DNA of 64,000 nt from Camarhynchus parvulus (taxonomy: Eukaryota > Chordata > Aves > Passeriformes > Thraupidae), in NCBI RefSeq assembly GCF_901933205.1, contig NC_044600.1, forward strand, positions 9,772,501 to 9,836,500, in the 5' to 3' direction. The notes below the pieces were generated by a model. It was not told the DNA's origin, searched no databases, and was given only the letters and a program-made list of their open reading frames with translations. Every line of letters begins with the position of its first letter. The stretch's first letter is position 1. Position numbers and translations under genes: made by a program. This document shows positions 13,101 through 24,310 of the stretch, one piece after another.

Positions 13101-16100
13101 TGTTTTTCAACTTAAGCACAGTAAAATCCCTCAGACCTTTCAGTCTTTCCTTCTCTGGGAAAAACATGAACATCTTCCAAGAGAGTGGAGAGCTCTCACT
13201 TGTCCCTCAGGAAGCTGTGATAACAATGTCATTCTCTTCCTATTCTCCACACTGTGCTCAAAGCATCCATCTTCTCAAATTCTTGTTTCTTTTTCAGAAC
13301 CTCATGGGCTTTTAATCTGAACTATCCTTTGTGCTTTCCCTGTGCTCAGCTGAAATATTTTACAGTGTGATATTTTGAAAAATGCAGGATAGCTGCATTG
13401 TATCTCACCATACTTCAATACTGAATATTATTTTATCTGACCTCTATATTTTCAATTCATTCTGCTTAGAAAACCTTTCTGGTATAGTGCTGAGAGCCAA
13501 CAGACAGCTCAGAGTCAGAACAGCACCACAGCCCCTCAACCTCTTCAACTCATGCAATCTCTTATGTAGACAAAACAGTGAAAGAAACAACAAATAGTGG
13601 CTTTCCAGATAACCATGCTGTTTGTGGAAAAATCAGATTTTAAAGGGACTGAAGCAGTTGGGAAAACATTTCTTTTGGGAAAACCAAGAATCAAACAAGG
13701 GTAGTAGAATCATAGAATCATAAAATGGCTTGGATTGGAAGGGACTTTAAACATCCCCTAGTTCATCCAATCATCTAGTTCCAATTTGCCCTGATGTGGG
13801 CAGGGATGCCACCCACTAGACCAGGTTGCTCATATCCTTATGCACAGTGTAATACTGAAAATAGAAGTCAAGACAATGAGTTCTAGATGTGTAGAATCAT
13901 ACTGGCAGATTTGAGACTTGAAAAAAATCACTGTGTAAAAGGTTAAATACCCACTTCAAAGAGATGGAACAAAATGCCAGGACCTCTCTGGTATTTTCCA
14001 GTACATTATGGCCTGTAAAATCCTCATTTCAGTAACCATGTGTTGGCTGGTGTTCTACATGTTTAGGTACAGCAAAGCTCCTTATGATTTAAAAAAAAAT
14101 ATTAATGTGAACATAATGTTATAAAAAGCTGATGACACAGGCACAGCTCTCAGTCTTTAAGAAGAGATGGTACAAGACTGTCTGAGGGCCCTAAAGGGAG
14201 ACACTGGATTCCCTGAACAAGAATGTACATAATCTAGTGACTTAGAGGAATGTGCTTTTAGCCAACTGGGCTCGAGTTGTGGCTTCAAACACCACTGACC
14301 ATGGTGCTATGGCATGGGAAGAAAAGCAGCTCCACATTCTTCCCTCTTCCTGCAGCCACAGCAGGTTGTTCGTGTTTCTTTCCAAGGTCCAAATCCCTGA
14401 TGGACTGCAGTTTGCTGGGGAAAAAAGAGGGGAAAACCAGTGATGGCTGTTTTCCTCCTTGGGTTTCCATGAAATGAGCCTGGCCAGCTGCTTTTCATGT
14501 CTGTCTGGTGGCGTACAGAAAGTCAGGGAAAAGGCCCTCTTGGTAGACATGAAGAGGTGGATGAAGCTGTGGTGGGGCAGTATAAGGCACATATTTGAGG
14601 AGAGGAGGGCAGTGTCTCAGCTGTGCACAGGGAGCTTGTCCCTGCAGCAGCCCGGATGGGAGGGGATGGCTTTGTGTCCTTCACCTCTGTGTCTAGCCAC
14701 AGTGGGACTCAAGTGGTGGGGACAGAGTTCACAAATCACCACAGGCATTTTGCTCCCACTTTTCTGGGTTGTAGCAGAGTGCCAGCTCTTAACAACTTCC
14801 TTCTATTATACCAGCCACCACTTTGCAAAGGTTGCTGTAATGACTTTTAAACAGGAATTTGACACAGATCATGAGTAACTGCAATCATATGATGTCTGTG
14901 TCACTGGTGGTTTCTCATATTTTGTAGTAACTGCTATAATGCCATGCATAACTGGAAGTAAATACAGTATATTTCTGATTTCTTAAGAATAAGAATTGAT
15001 GGTCAAATAGGGAATGGTCCTTAAAATCCTGCTGTATGTTCATGTAAATCTATGTAGTGTGAAATAGAGGCATAGAATAATAGGATATGCTGAGTTAGAA
15101 GGGACCCATCGGGGTCATTGAGTCTAATTCCTGGCACAGCAGAGGACATCCCACGAATCACACCATGTGCCTGACAGCACAGTCCAAATGCTGCTTGAAC
15201 TCAATACAGTCTTTCTTATCTGATACCATCTAAACTAATGTTGTACCCATGGAGCTCCTATTAATTGATTCTGAGTTAAATTTTTGGATATTAGTGTAGT
15301 AATCTACCATGTAAACCATTCACTGAGTTGGGTTTGTGAGAGAAGCAAGAGTGACTTTGGCATGAGTTGTGCCTTGTGCTATTAGTCTGTGGCTCCTTAT
15401 TCACCAAAGACTCTGATGTTAAAGGAAGGAAGATTCCATACCCTTATATGTCTCTTTTTGGAGACAGTATTTGAAAGTTGGGAACGTATGGGCAAAGCAA
15501 AGAGTAATTGATTTAACTCCTTTTTTTGGGTATAGCTTTCCAAATAAATTACAGTAATGACATTGCTGCTGTTAACATCTGCATTTAAATGAGTCACAGA
15601 ACAGTAATGTTATCTGTCAATAATACACCTTCTCTTTTTTCAGGCAAAGTGTTTCTGGTGTGTGTCAGTGAAAGGACATCACTGAAAAAAATTAATAAAG
15701 ATGCTGAGGAAGGAATAGAAGCAACACCATTTAACCTAAAATAACTGAATACTGCTAAACTAGATCCAGGCCAGACTGATTCCTCTCATCCCAAAAAAAC
15801 CCCGTAGGTTTAACACTGCATCTAGCCAGTAGGTTTTTTAGCTACCTAGAGGCTTTAGAGGTGAATTTATTTTTAAGGAAAAGTTAGCAAATGAGCTAAC
15901 TCTCACATAACAGTATAGTTCTTACAAAAACTGTCAGGACAAATGAATAATAAATACCTGTTTTCTTTTTTTTCCACAGGCATCAGGGTTATGTTTATAC
16001 CTACAGAGTGTCCCAGACAGAAGCTGGATCCTGGAGTGCTGAGGTGTGTACTTCTCCTTTCCCTCCTGAAAATTTCTGCATCCTGTTTGATATAGATTAT

Positions 16101-18912
16101 AGATTTAATGAAATATATTCAAATTATTCATGTTTCTGCCTAGTCTGATTTTCATTGATGGTAATCGATCTAGAGTGCATCCATCAGTAAGATGTCTTGG
16201 TGCCACTTCTGACAGTCTAGAACTCATAAATTAATTCCCTGTTTCATTTCAGTTGTTGCATAATGCAGTAGTGCATCATTTTGCATCATTTTAAATGGCA
16301 AAAATATTGTGGTTTTATAATTTGACAAACACAATCTGTTTCCGTCTATCCTATGTACCATCAATGTCAGAATACTAAAGAAATAATTTTCAATGTACAG
16401 AGTTTTAATTCATTAATCCAGATCAATTCATCATTAGTGCAAAATATAGCCAAATCTTGATACAAAATATATTTTTGCCCATCTGATGGGAAACTGGTAA
16501 TTTGGGTGCAGAAAAACATTATTTGTAATACAGACAACATTTATGTTGATGAAATTGGGATGTTAATCTCTATTTATTTTATGATTTTTTCCCTTTGGAT
16601 GTACTCTGTGTATTAATTCATAATTAGTTTTCTGTTTGTATGTTAATGAACATCTATTTCAAATATTTTATAATTTCTAGACAGGCGTAATTCCTTGGCC
16701 ATTACTGTATTAGAAGTGATTCTGGAACACAAAACTGATTCTTGGGGTTACTCTGAACAGATCAGGGGATGGAAATGACTGACATTACTGTGGAGTAGAT
16801 AATTGTCCATATGACCCTTGGGAATAGTGCCCAGTAATTCTTTCTATAAGACATCAGGAGTTTGATGTAAGGGTTAGGATTTGTAGTGCCCAAGACAGAA
16901 GTTTTTCAGGACAGGGTGAGGGTGACAGTGCACCCATCATGCCAGGGTAAGCACTGTTATCTGTGGAAGGATTCCAGGGCTCCAGGGACCTCCACCTGTG
17001 GAGGGTAATTCCCTGACTGAAGCTGCAGCTTCCTGTAGCCCCAGATGACATCAGCATCTGCAGTGAGGTTTTTCTGGTGCTGCTACAATGTCTGGCCTGT
17101 GACCTCCACTGGCACTCTTATGTGTGGCTTTTGGGCTTTCCCTGCCTGTATTTTAGGCAAACCTTACCTGAATTTCACATCATATGTGTGTTGAAGGCCC
17201 AGGCTTTGCTATACATTCTCCGCAGGAGAAGGTTCTAGCTACAGATCTCTGATGCCAACCCTTCCCTTAAGGAACAGAAACTTTTAAGTAAATGTTGCTA
17301 AGACCATGCTGACTTCAGCTGTTAGACACAGCAGCCTAGGTCCAACTGATCCCCACAGAGTGTGCCTGCAAGGCTAAAACAGACTCCAGAGGCAGCTGGT
17401 CCTTTCCCGCTTCTGCTTCCTTCCCTGTGGCCGGTTATTCTGAGCAAGCTCAGGTCACATCCATCTTTCAAGGATGAAATTCAGGGAATTTAAAACAGTG
17501 CTGTGAAATCCCAGCCAGAGTGAAGATTCCAGCTGGTGCTGGGGAGGCTGGATTTAGCTCACAGCTGCTGGGTGAGAGCAGTGTCCCTTGAGTGGGACTA
17601 TGTTGGCAGGACCCATGCTTGTCCTGCCTTGACTTTGGTGAAGAGGAGTGATTATGAGAAGGATTTAACACAAATGTTGGATATTTGATTAAAAGCACAC
17701 ATAGTTTCATTTAATACTGTTTGAAAAATTGCTAATGTAGAGAGATAGAAAGAGTCTAACTTCTAATAAATAGGTAACATTTGGCTGCTGTCTTTGTACA
17801 AGAAGTAGACAGGAATACTCAATGAACACATAAGCCAACATTGAATGCTCCAAGAAGGGTTTGCAAAGAAGTTGTGCCCTTGCTGGAATTTAGTGGTGTG
17901 AGGACTCCCTCTCTATAGTAAGCCCAGGCTGCTCTCTAGGTTTTCTCACTGGTGTTTCTGGGATGGAACTATTTTACTGATACAGGCTAGAAAGTTATTG
18001 GTAAGGAGGTTAAATCACTGGCTGCAGTAAGGGTCAGAAATAGCAAGGGGTCACTTGTAAGTCTGCCTAATTAGTGTGGCAGGTGACTGTGGGTAATTAG
18101 AGTGGGTTTCTCTAGTAGTGATTAAGAAATTGTTCCTCTTCCACCTTTCTATCCCCATGCTGCTGGGAACTGCTCAGAGTAGGAAGGCTGGGATGCCCCA
18201 GGGAAAGCAGAGAGCAGTGTGGCTCATTGACTCACCTGGAACTGGCACATCAGGGGGTTCACATCCATGGCTGGCTCCTTCCCTGCGAGCTGTGTGCGTT
18301 TCTGAAGACAAGGCCTGTATGCCAGCACAGGGTACCCCGCACCCCTCCTCACCTCTCCCCCTCTGGCTTTGCAGACAGCGCCTGGGGTCCCCCGGAGGCT
18401 CTTTCGGAAAGTGCACAACCTCATTTCAGCCTTCCAGAAACCCAACCAAGGCATTGTAACACCCCTGCAGAACCCAGTTGTCAACCACATGAAAGCCAAC
18501 TACTCCCCAGGTACTGGTGGGGGGAGGAAACCTTGGCTGCAGCTGAGCAGAGCCCTCCATGGTGGCAGGGATAGAGGTCTTAGACTCGTATATTTGACCT
18601 GAACTGGCCAGCAGAGTGACATTGACATTGCCAAAAATGTGCCCTAACTTTGCTATTGTGTGATTTGAAATGCTGTCACTCAGGCGCTCATTACAGACAG
18701 GGCCTGTCAATGTGATAAGAAAATGGATTTTGAATATGTATTCCTGAGTGCTAGGGCAGCAATGGCTGCCTTCCCTCACCACCACCCTCGCCCATGGAAG
18801 TATGAGCCTTCTGCACTGTCCATTTTCTTACAGTATTCATCTATTCAAATATTTGTGATTATTTCTCTTAGGGAGGAATGAAGGCTATGACTTCCACCTG
18901 CAGCCATCATGA
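4028..18912 (+). CDS. SH2D1A: SH2D1A (SAP), SLAM-associated SH2 adaptor protein, 4 coding exons
   Basis: The coding sequence is join(4028..4164, 15980..16043, 18375..18510, 18872..18912), 378 bases encoding 125 residues (human SAP has 128). The protein is a single SH2 domain with a short tail. It binds tyrosine switch motifs of SLAM-family receptors in T, NK and NKT cells and recruits Fyn; this role is known from mammals. The sequence shows [11 protein letters not shown] at the N-terminus, the phosphate-binding arginine R32 in [10 protein letters not shown], the TYRVSQTE strand, and R78 in [15 protein letters not shown], the arginine that contacts the Fyn SH3 domain in human SAP. Residue numbers match human through exon 3. 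All introns are GT-AG, exon 2 is 64 bases as in human, and the ATG sits in a good context (GGCATGG). The tail after about residue 100 differs from mammals. Its neighbour TENM1 is convergent, as at Xq25. Confidence 0.95.
4169..4203. repeat. 11-bp tandem repeat at the exon 1 donor
   Basis: About three copies of GAGCGGGCCGG begin five bases into intron 1 and overlap the extended donor site. The repeat leads into related GC-rich sequence and then into the 44-bp array. Confidence 0.88.
4257..4500. repeat. 44-bp GC-rich minisatellite in SH2D1A intron 1
   Basis: About five and a half near-identical 44-bp units start at 4257, 4301, 4345, 4389, 4433 and 4477. Each contains GGGCTGGCCGGGGCAGCGGG and GTGGGACGGGAGCTCA. 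Across a unit boundary the G-tracts run GGG, GGG, GGG, GGGG, GGG with loops of 2, 6, 6 and 4 bases, which fits the usual G-quadruplex pattern on the transcribed RNA sense. The near-identity of copies points to recent expansion and likely length polymorphism. The open frames across it are products of the repeat. Confidence 0.95.
11189..11202. repeat. Poly-T run
   Basis: Fourteen consecutive T lie in intron 1 of SH2D1A. It is a simple homopolymer with no retroposed body recognised next to it. Confidence 0.85.
13707..13845 (-). mobile_element. CR1 LINE 3' fragment
   Basis: The stretch starts with GAATCATAGAATCATAAAAT, the reverse complement of the CR1 3'-terminal repeat. It goes on to TTGGAAGGGACTTTAAA and ends near CACTAGACCAGGTTGCTCA, all hallmarks of avian CR1 3' ends. 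The element is therefore on the - strand and 5'-truncated to about 140 bp, with visible decay. Confidence 0.85.
15071..15210 (-). mobile_element. CR1 LINE 3' fragment
   Basis: A decayed CR1 terminus (CATAGAATAATAGGATATGC) is followed by AGAAGGGACCCATCGGGGTC and a stretch containing CACACCATGTGCCTGACAGC, typical of an avian CR1 subfamily that differs from the 13.7-kb copy and matches the one at 57.6 kb. Orientation is -, and the copy is 5'-truncated. It lies about 770 bases before SH2D1A exon 2. Confidence 0.75.
15980..16043 (+). CDS. SH2D1A: SH2D1A coding exon 2
   Basis: The 64-base exon begins after TTTCCACAG and ends GCTGAG|GTGTGT. It completes L46 and encodes [20 protein letters not shown] plus E67, which is central SH2 strand sequence next to the switch-peptide groove. 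The human exon is the same length. It is small and easily missed by open-frame scans; only the join with exon 1 shows its frame. Confidence 0.95.
16044..18374 (+). other. SH2D1A intron 2
   Basis: This 2.3-kb intron runs from a GTGTGT donor to a CTTTGCAG acceptor. The first kilobase is AT-rich, and the region 16850-17600 is closer to 50% GC. I see no repeat family, RNA or other gene in it. Confidence 0.8.
18375..18510 (+). CDS. SH2D1A: SH2D1A coding exon 3
   Basis: The 136-base exon encodes residues 68-112 and leaves one base for the next codon. It starts [20 protein letters not shown], with R78 kept, and ends in HMKANYSP, where the sequence has left the mammalian pattern. The donor is CCCCAG|GTACTG at 18511. 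Confidence 0.95.
18511..18871 (+). other. SH2D1A intron 3
   Basis: A short 361-base intron from GTACTG to ATTTCTCTTAG. Nothing else is seen in it. Confidence 0.88.
18872..18912 (+). CDS. SH2D1A: SH2D1A coding exon 4 and stop
   Basis: The 41 coding bases give [13 protein letters not shown] and TGA at 18910-18912. The phase matches exon 3 (one carried base) and the acceptor ATTTCTCTTAG is good. The peptide has no close match to the human tail, so this exon rests on splice phase, position and the following poly(A) signal more than on homology. Confidence 0.8.
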
Positions 18913-19382
18913 GGATGTCTCCCCATGTGTGACATAACCATATCTTCCAGCATCTCCTCTAATCTATGCTTTAAAACAGAATGGTTTATATGATAGTACA
19001 TACAACTCTGTGAGTTTTCTTGTAACATTTGCAGAAATGTGTATTTCATAGAATTTATTGCTTAAGATGTAGAAGTTTAGATTTCAGAGTACTTTGAAGT
19101 TAGGGTGGGATATTTTTTAGGTTTTTTTTTTGTTTTTCCCAAGAGAGGATAAAAGCATGAACTGCTAAATCCTTTATGTCTTTTTTTCCCCTTTGTACTG
19201 TCAAGTAAAAACATTTCTCCCTTCAAGATCAGTTCTTAATTAATAATTAGTTATTAATTTTACATTGTTTAACTTTGAATCCTGCTTTGCTTTGTTCTGG
19301 TTGGCATTTATGCAGAATTGGGCAAGTCTCCTTTTATAACCTTAGGAGAATTGTTTACATTAAAGTGTCCTTGCCTTGGATG
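18913..19382 (+). other. SH2D1A: SH2D1A 3'UTR (probable)
   Basis: The stretch from the stop codon to the first well-formed poly(A) site is about 470 bases and AT-rich, with no other gene. Further AATAAA hexamers at 19634, 20581 and 20639 could give longer forms, so the right end is provisional. Confidence 0.55.
19359..19364 (+). promoter_or_regulatory. Probable SH2D1A poly(A) signal (ATTAAA)
   Basis: ATTAAA is followed 15-35 bases later by a GT-rich stretch (GGGCTGTGTGTTTGTC), the expected downstream element. It is the first convincing signal after the stop codon. Confidence 0.6.
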
Positions 19383-22300
19383 GGCTGTGTGTTTGTCATT
19401 CATACAGTTCCTAAAGATATTCCAGATGTGATACCATGAGGATCCCCAGTAACTGATTTCCCATCAAAGCAGTTGCTCTGCCCTCTAACAGAATCCATAG
19501 TTTTCACCAATTACTAAGAACATTAGTAATGCACAGAGTAACCAAGAACACCCAATGAAGTGTAAAGCCTTGTTCTTTGCTTTTAGGTGTTCCCTGTACT
19601 TGAAACAAGCCATCCTTGCATACGAGTTAAAAAAATAAATTATTTTTGCATGACAGCTTTTCTTTTCCTCTCTGTGTGTTTCCATGCTGCTTCTGGGCTC
19701 CTGGAGGGGAGTTTTGAATCTAGAGGACTTGTCAGCTGTGCATGGTTAGGTGAGGCTACTGGAGAACTCAGAGGAAGTGCCTTTTGCACTTGGGCTGGAA
19801 CAAGTGTGATGGCACTGGGCTAATGGACTGACAGACAGTAGGAAACACTTTTGAACACTTTTTTTGGGATGTCCTATGGCCCTCTTGTTTGAGGAGATAG
19901 GGACTGTGATGCACTGCTGTCCACAGTCCAGACTACCTCTCGCTGGGTTTTTGCCAGGCAGGTTTGTGTGAGTTCCTGTAGGCTTTGGGAGGGACCCCAG
20001 GTAGGGCCCAGCCTTGTTTGTGTGCAAGGAGAATGCATCTGGTCCAGATGGCTGGTTTGTGCCACCAATGGCCATGCTTCAACAAACAGAAATCGTCCTG
20101 ACTACCAAGAATGTGAGTCTCACATGCTCCCTTCTAAAGCAGAAGACTAACAGCGATTACAGATGGTCTACAAAAATATCTGTAATTACAGAAAAACAAC
20201 CCTTAAACATATTGTATAGGCACCTTTGGGTTGCTCTGGTTATGTGCCTATACTTGTCTCTTCTGCAGATCTTGGGAGGCTAAAAATATTTCCTAAGAGA
20301 GAAAGAGGCTTTTTCCAGAAATGCCAGGCTACAGACTCGGGGAGAACATAACTGACTGAATTTCACCAGACACTGTCACCTGCAGCTTGGTGGCACAGCA
20401 AGGGGCCCCACAGCTGCCTCGTTTTCACCTCACTAAAGGCAAGTTGGATGTGAACAATGACAGAACTAAGTGGGCTGCAAATCCATGATGCAGCCAGGTG
20501 GATGCTCCAAGTAACATTTGATAAGGCTGAAAGATTTACGTTTTTACCCCCTCTGAGTGTGTGAATGAGACAGTGCAAACAATAAAAGATTTCCTGTGAA
20601 GCTCAAGTTTCTTGTAAACCAGCAATAGGAATAAGTGCAATAAATGAACAGCCCCGTCTTAACGGGGAGTAGTGGGCAACAATGTATCAAAGTTGTGGTT
20701 GAGACTTTTTTAGTTCATTACTCAGTTTCTGTCTAATTGAAGGCCAAAATTCATCTACATGTGATGGAACTGTCCCATCACATTTTACACTGCATGTACA
20801 TGTGTTGCTCTGTGCCTTTTTTGTATGTGTGCTTGTTGGTTGAAATTAGTCTTACCTTAATACAGTGCCATACAGTGGCAGATCCAGCATGATTTTCTCT
20901 TTAGTAAAATATTTAAAGGCAGTTTTTTAAATCATTACATAACTCAGCAAATGCACTGGCTGGTGTGCTGTCACTTGTGCCCATTGAAGCTTTCCCTTCT
21001 CCTCCCTGCCTTAAAGGTTTCCCAGCCTGCTGTGAGCCTGCGGCATCTGGTCCCTGGCAATTCCTCTCCAGCTTTGCAAACCACGCTTCTCCAAAGCCTG
21101 CTGAGCTGCTGGGTGCTGGCAGTGTGTGTGTGCAGCCCCAGCCTTCCCAGGGACCTCCTCTGCTTTCCAAGTGCTGGGTGTAAACCCCTCGTTCACCTGG
21201 CCTCTCCTGGGAGCAGGAACAGGTGTGCCTGGAAATCATCCCTGGCAGATGATTGCACAGCGCTAGGGATGCATGCAGTGGGAAGAACTTTGCCCAGGGG
21301 CTGTTTCCTATTGAACTCGAGGCTGAGGCTGCATGTGGAAAACCTGCAGCACACAAGCAGCAGCTGCTCACCCGCTTTGCGGTGCAGTGAGCTGAGGATA
21401 ACTGGTTTGACTGTGGTTGACTCCAGAAGTGCATTGTTCTTCTGAAAAATACATAAAATAGGCCAGAAGATGCCATTTCTGTTTAAAGCTGAGAATGTTG
21501 TTTCAGTTTCTGGTGTAAATTATTAAGACAGAGGCTAGTATTGTTTCTTTCGGGTGCCCAAGGGTCTGGAATTGCTGTAGGCTTAAACAAGGTGGAAACA
21601 GAGAGAAGCCGGTGGTACCTGGGAGACAAGAAGTAGATGCTTGGTTATGGCAACAGTAATTTGGAAATTATATTGATTTCCTACAATGACTTAGGTGTCA
21701 AGAGCTACAGATCCTTTTAGAGAGCAGCAGCTGCATTTTGCTGGTATGACTTCCCACATGATGTCAGTATTGCCTGCTGCTTCCCTCCCACCATCTCCTT
21801 CAGGCTGCAGCCCCACTGGGCACAGCCCCTCGCTGTGCCCTGTTCCCCTGCCAGCCCTCCCACCCATCCCCTCGCTGCCACAGCCCCAGCTCTGCAAGTG
21901 GCTTTGTAGCTCACTGGGTTGCCCCTGTTCTGGCCCCCTCCCCAGCAGAGACAATGCTGCTCCTCTGCAGCTGCTGAGGCTCCCTCAGCTCTGGCTTTGC
22001 CTCCACTAAGCCCTCCCCTGTCCCTGCCTATGGCTGTGACAGCCCTCCTGCAGCACTCAATCAATACAATACCCCAGGCTGGTTTTCTTCCCTTTTGTAC
22101 TGGAGCACCCACCCCTTTGGAATCACTTCCTTCTCATCCACCCAGCACAGCCTCAGCCCTCCTGCTTGGTTCTGACCCAGCCCAGCTGTTCCATGGTTTT
22201 CCACCATGTAACCTTTCCTTTAGCCTTATGCATTCCTTGTGCCCCTCCATTCATGTGCTCCTTCTCTCTGCTGCATGTACTGGGCTTTTAATGTTTTATT

Positions 22301-22737
22301 TTCCTGGGCACATACTTCTGATAACACAGAATCATTCATCATCATCTATTTGAGGCAGCTCTAAAGAACATGCAGATACTTAAACTTTGCCACTCACACT
22401 GCCAGCAACATTGACTTCACTCACACTGTTATCAGGAGTGCAAAGGCATTTAACAGAATATTTTTTCTCTCTCACATTTGCTTTGAGGAAATATAATAAC
22501 CTTTACACAGAAACTGGCTGGGATTTCACCTGCAGTGAAACCTGCAGAGTTATAAACATGAACTTTGGTGAATCAGAATTAAAATTAAATCTCGCTAAGC
22601 AACATCCTGCCCCCAACTTTTGAGTCAATCAATATTGGCTGAAGTCCTCATTTAGCTCTATGGAAGTATCTTTTACTGACATAACCAGAATATCTCAAAT
22701 ACTGATGTAAACTGATGTAAACAAAGACAACATCACA
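19383..22737. other. Gap between convergent SH2D1A and TENM1
   Basis: About 3.4 kb separates the two probable poly(A) sites. The left part has extra AATAAA hexamers on the + strand. The middle (20940-22350) is richer in GC and has open frames of up to 187 codons on both strands that overlap one another and show no family resemblance; I treat them as composition effects. No RNA gene or repeat family is recognised. Confidence 0.6.
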
Positions 22738-22754
22738 TGCCATAAGTTTGCACC

Positions 22755-22760
22755 TTTATT
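22755..22760 (-). promoter_or_regulatory. Probable TENM1 distal poly(A) signal (AATAAA)
   Basis: TTTATT on the + strand reads AATAAA on the TENM1 sense. It is followed within 40 bases by TGTGATGTTGTCTTTGTTT, a strong GU-rich downstream element. Cleavage would fall near 22738. Confidence 0.6.
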
Positions 22761-23872
22761 TTTTAAAAATGAAATAGTCAAAGTACTTTCTTTTTCAAAT
22801 ATCGACACATAATATATTAACTTTCAATATTTACAGTGTGTTGCTGGGATGTTCTTGTAGAAAATGCATGCTTCTGGTCTGAAACCCAGAGCAAAATGCA
22901 TCAGACCATTTAACTGCAGCCATATAACATAAACCTGTACAGTATCCAGTCACTATTCAGCACAGGAGTTAGAGCAGGAATAAAAAAATTGGGATCTATT
23001 GTTTCCTAGCAACGAGGCTGAGGCCATTATAACACAATTTCTGTAAGATCAGAACCTCTAACTGGTGTTAGACAGAAAGTGAAGATCTTGGCATACATTG
23101 TAAACATTTTTTACTGTTGATGAGAAAGCTAAAAAGGAACATTACTTTGACATATATTGTATGCTATGCTTCTCGTTCTTGTTTATTGACACTTCTGCCA
23201 GAAGAGTATGAAGATTTTAATGTTTTATCATGGTTCATACAAGTAAAATACTGTCAAGGACACAATCTGATATACTAACATTTATTAAAAGGCTAAAGTC
23301 CACCACGAGATCTAAGGAAAAACTGGAAATTGTCAAACACGTTTCCTTAGACAAATAATGGCAGGTGACAAATGCCCAGACAAATCCACAGCGAGTCCAA
23401 CTCCACCATTCCCAGTTTCTGCCTGGAAGTGATTCCTCTGGCAGTCAGGGTGCTTTCAACCTGGTAATGTTTTGTATCAAGGAGAGGTTTAAATAGCAGC
23501 CAGCGTTTGATGGGCAAACCCCTGGGGCTGTTGGTGCAGCCTGAGCCGGGTGTCACCCGGGTGTCACCGCGCCGGATCAGCCACACCTGGCGAACGCCCG
23601 GACACACGGACGGACACCCCCGGGCACTGCCTGTCTCCTCTGGCTCAGCTGGACCACGAGCTCCTCTGCCTAAACCAGTTTCCCTTCTGGAACAGCACCT
23701 TGGCTTCCAACAGAGCCCATGGCTCACCCTGGAGGAGCTGCTGCCCCTGCCCACCCCAGAGCATGGCCAGGGCACGAGGCCACCTCTGCCCAGTGCCAGC
23801 TGAGGGATCAAACCAGAGAGCTCAAACCAAAGAGCCAAGGTGTGTATACCCACTTGCACATTGACCAGTTCA

Positions 23873-23931
23873 TATATATTTATTTGGCTATGTTCTACAT
23901 AGATATCTATATATATATATTTATAACTTTG
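23873..23931. repeat. TA-rich simple sequence
   Basis: Runs of TA and ATT units, including a TATATATATAT core near 23910, form a low-complexity stretch inside the TENM1 3'UTR. Confidence 0.75.
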
Positions 23932-24059
23932 AAATGTTCTAGATTTACTAAATAAATATGAAAGCAAAGGAAATGTTACTTGTACACACTATTTGTTTGG
24001 CGGTCATAAAAAATATAGCATGTATTTCTCATGGTAGGTACTTTGCTACAGGATAGTGT

Positions 24060-24310
24060 GCAATAGTGGATTTATTTTTATTTTTATTTTATACTTTATT
24101 TTAATTATTTTATTTTATTTTTCCCTCTTTCAGAGCCTTGTTTGCAGTGCAGAATGCTAGCATCAAATTATCTGATCTAAATAACAGTAAAAATTTCCAT
24201 GCTATTGTTTTTCTTTTTTCTCAATTGGATCTCTAGGTTATAGTGCAAAATACAAAATTAAAAAAAGAAAAAAAAAAAGAAAAAGGAGAACTATATTAAA
24301 AAAAAACCCA
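24060..24310. repeat. Paired T-rich and A-rich low-complexity tracts
   Basis: A TTTTA-type tract at 24069-24123 is followed about 130 bases later by an A-rich tract at 24249-24310. On the TENM1 sense the first becomes a series of AATAAA-containing units and the second becomes U-rich. The two tracts are broadly complementary and could pair in RNA. Confidence 0.75.

Larger units (their letters stand above)
4165..15979 (+). other. SH2D1A intron 1
   Basis: This 11.8-kb intron runs from a GTGAGA donor to a TTTTTTTTCCACAG acceptor. Beyond the minisatellite it holds two CR1 remnants (13707-13845 and 15071-15210), a 14-base T run at 11189-11202 and a short CAT run near 9107. Open frames of up to 139 codons (for example 8853-9215 and 14459-14878) have no family resemblance and no splice context that I can support. 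I see no other gene or RNA. Confidence 0.8.

Noticed and set aside
14459..14878. 139-codon + strand open frame in SH2D1A intron 1
   Set aside because: Overlaps several competing frames on both strands and resembles no family.
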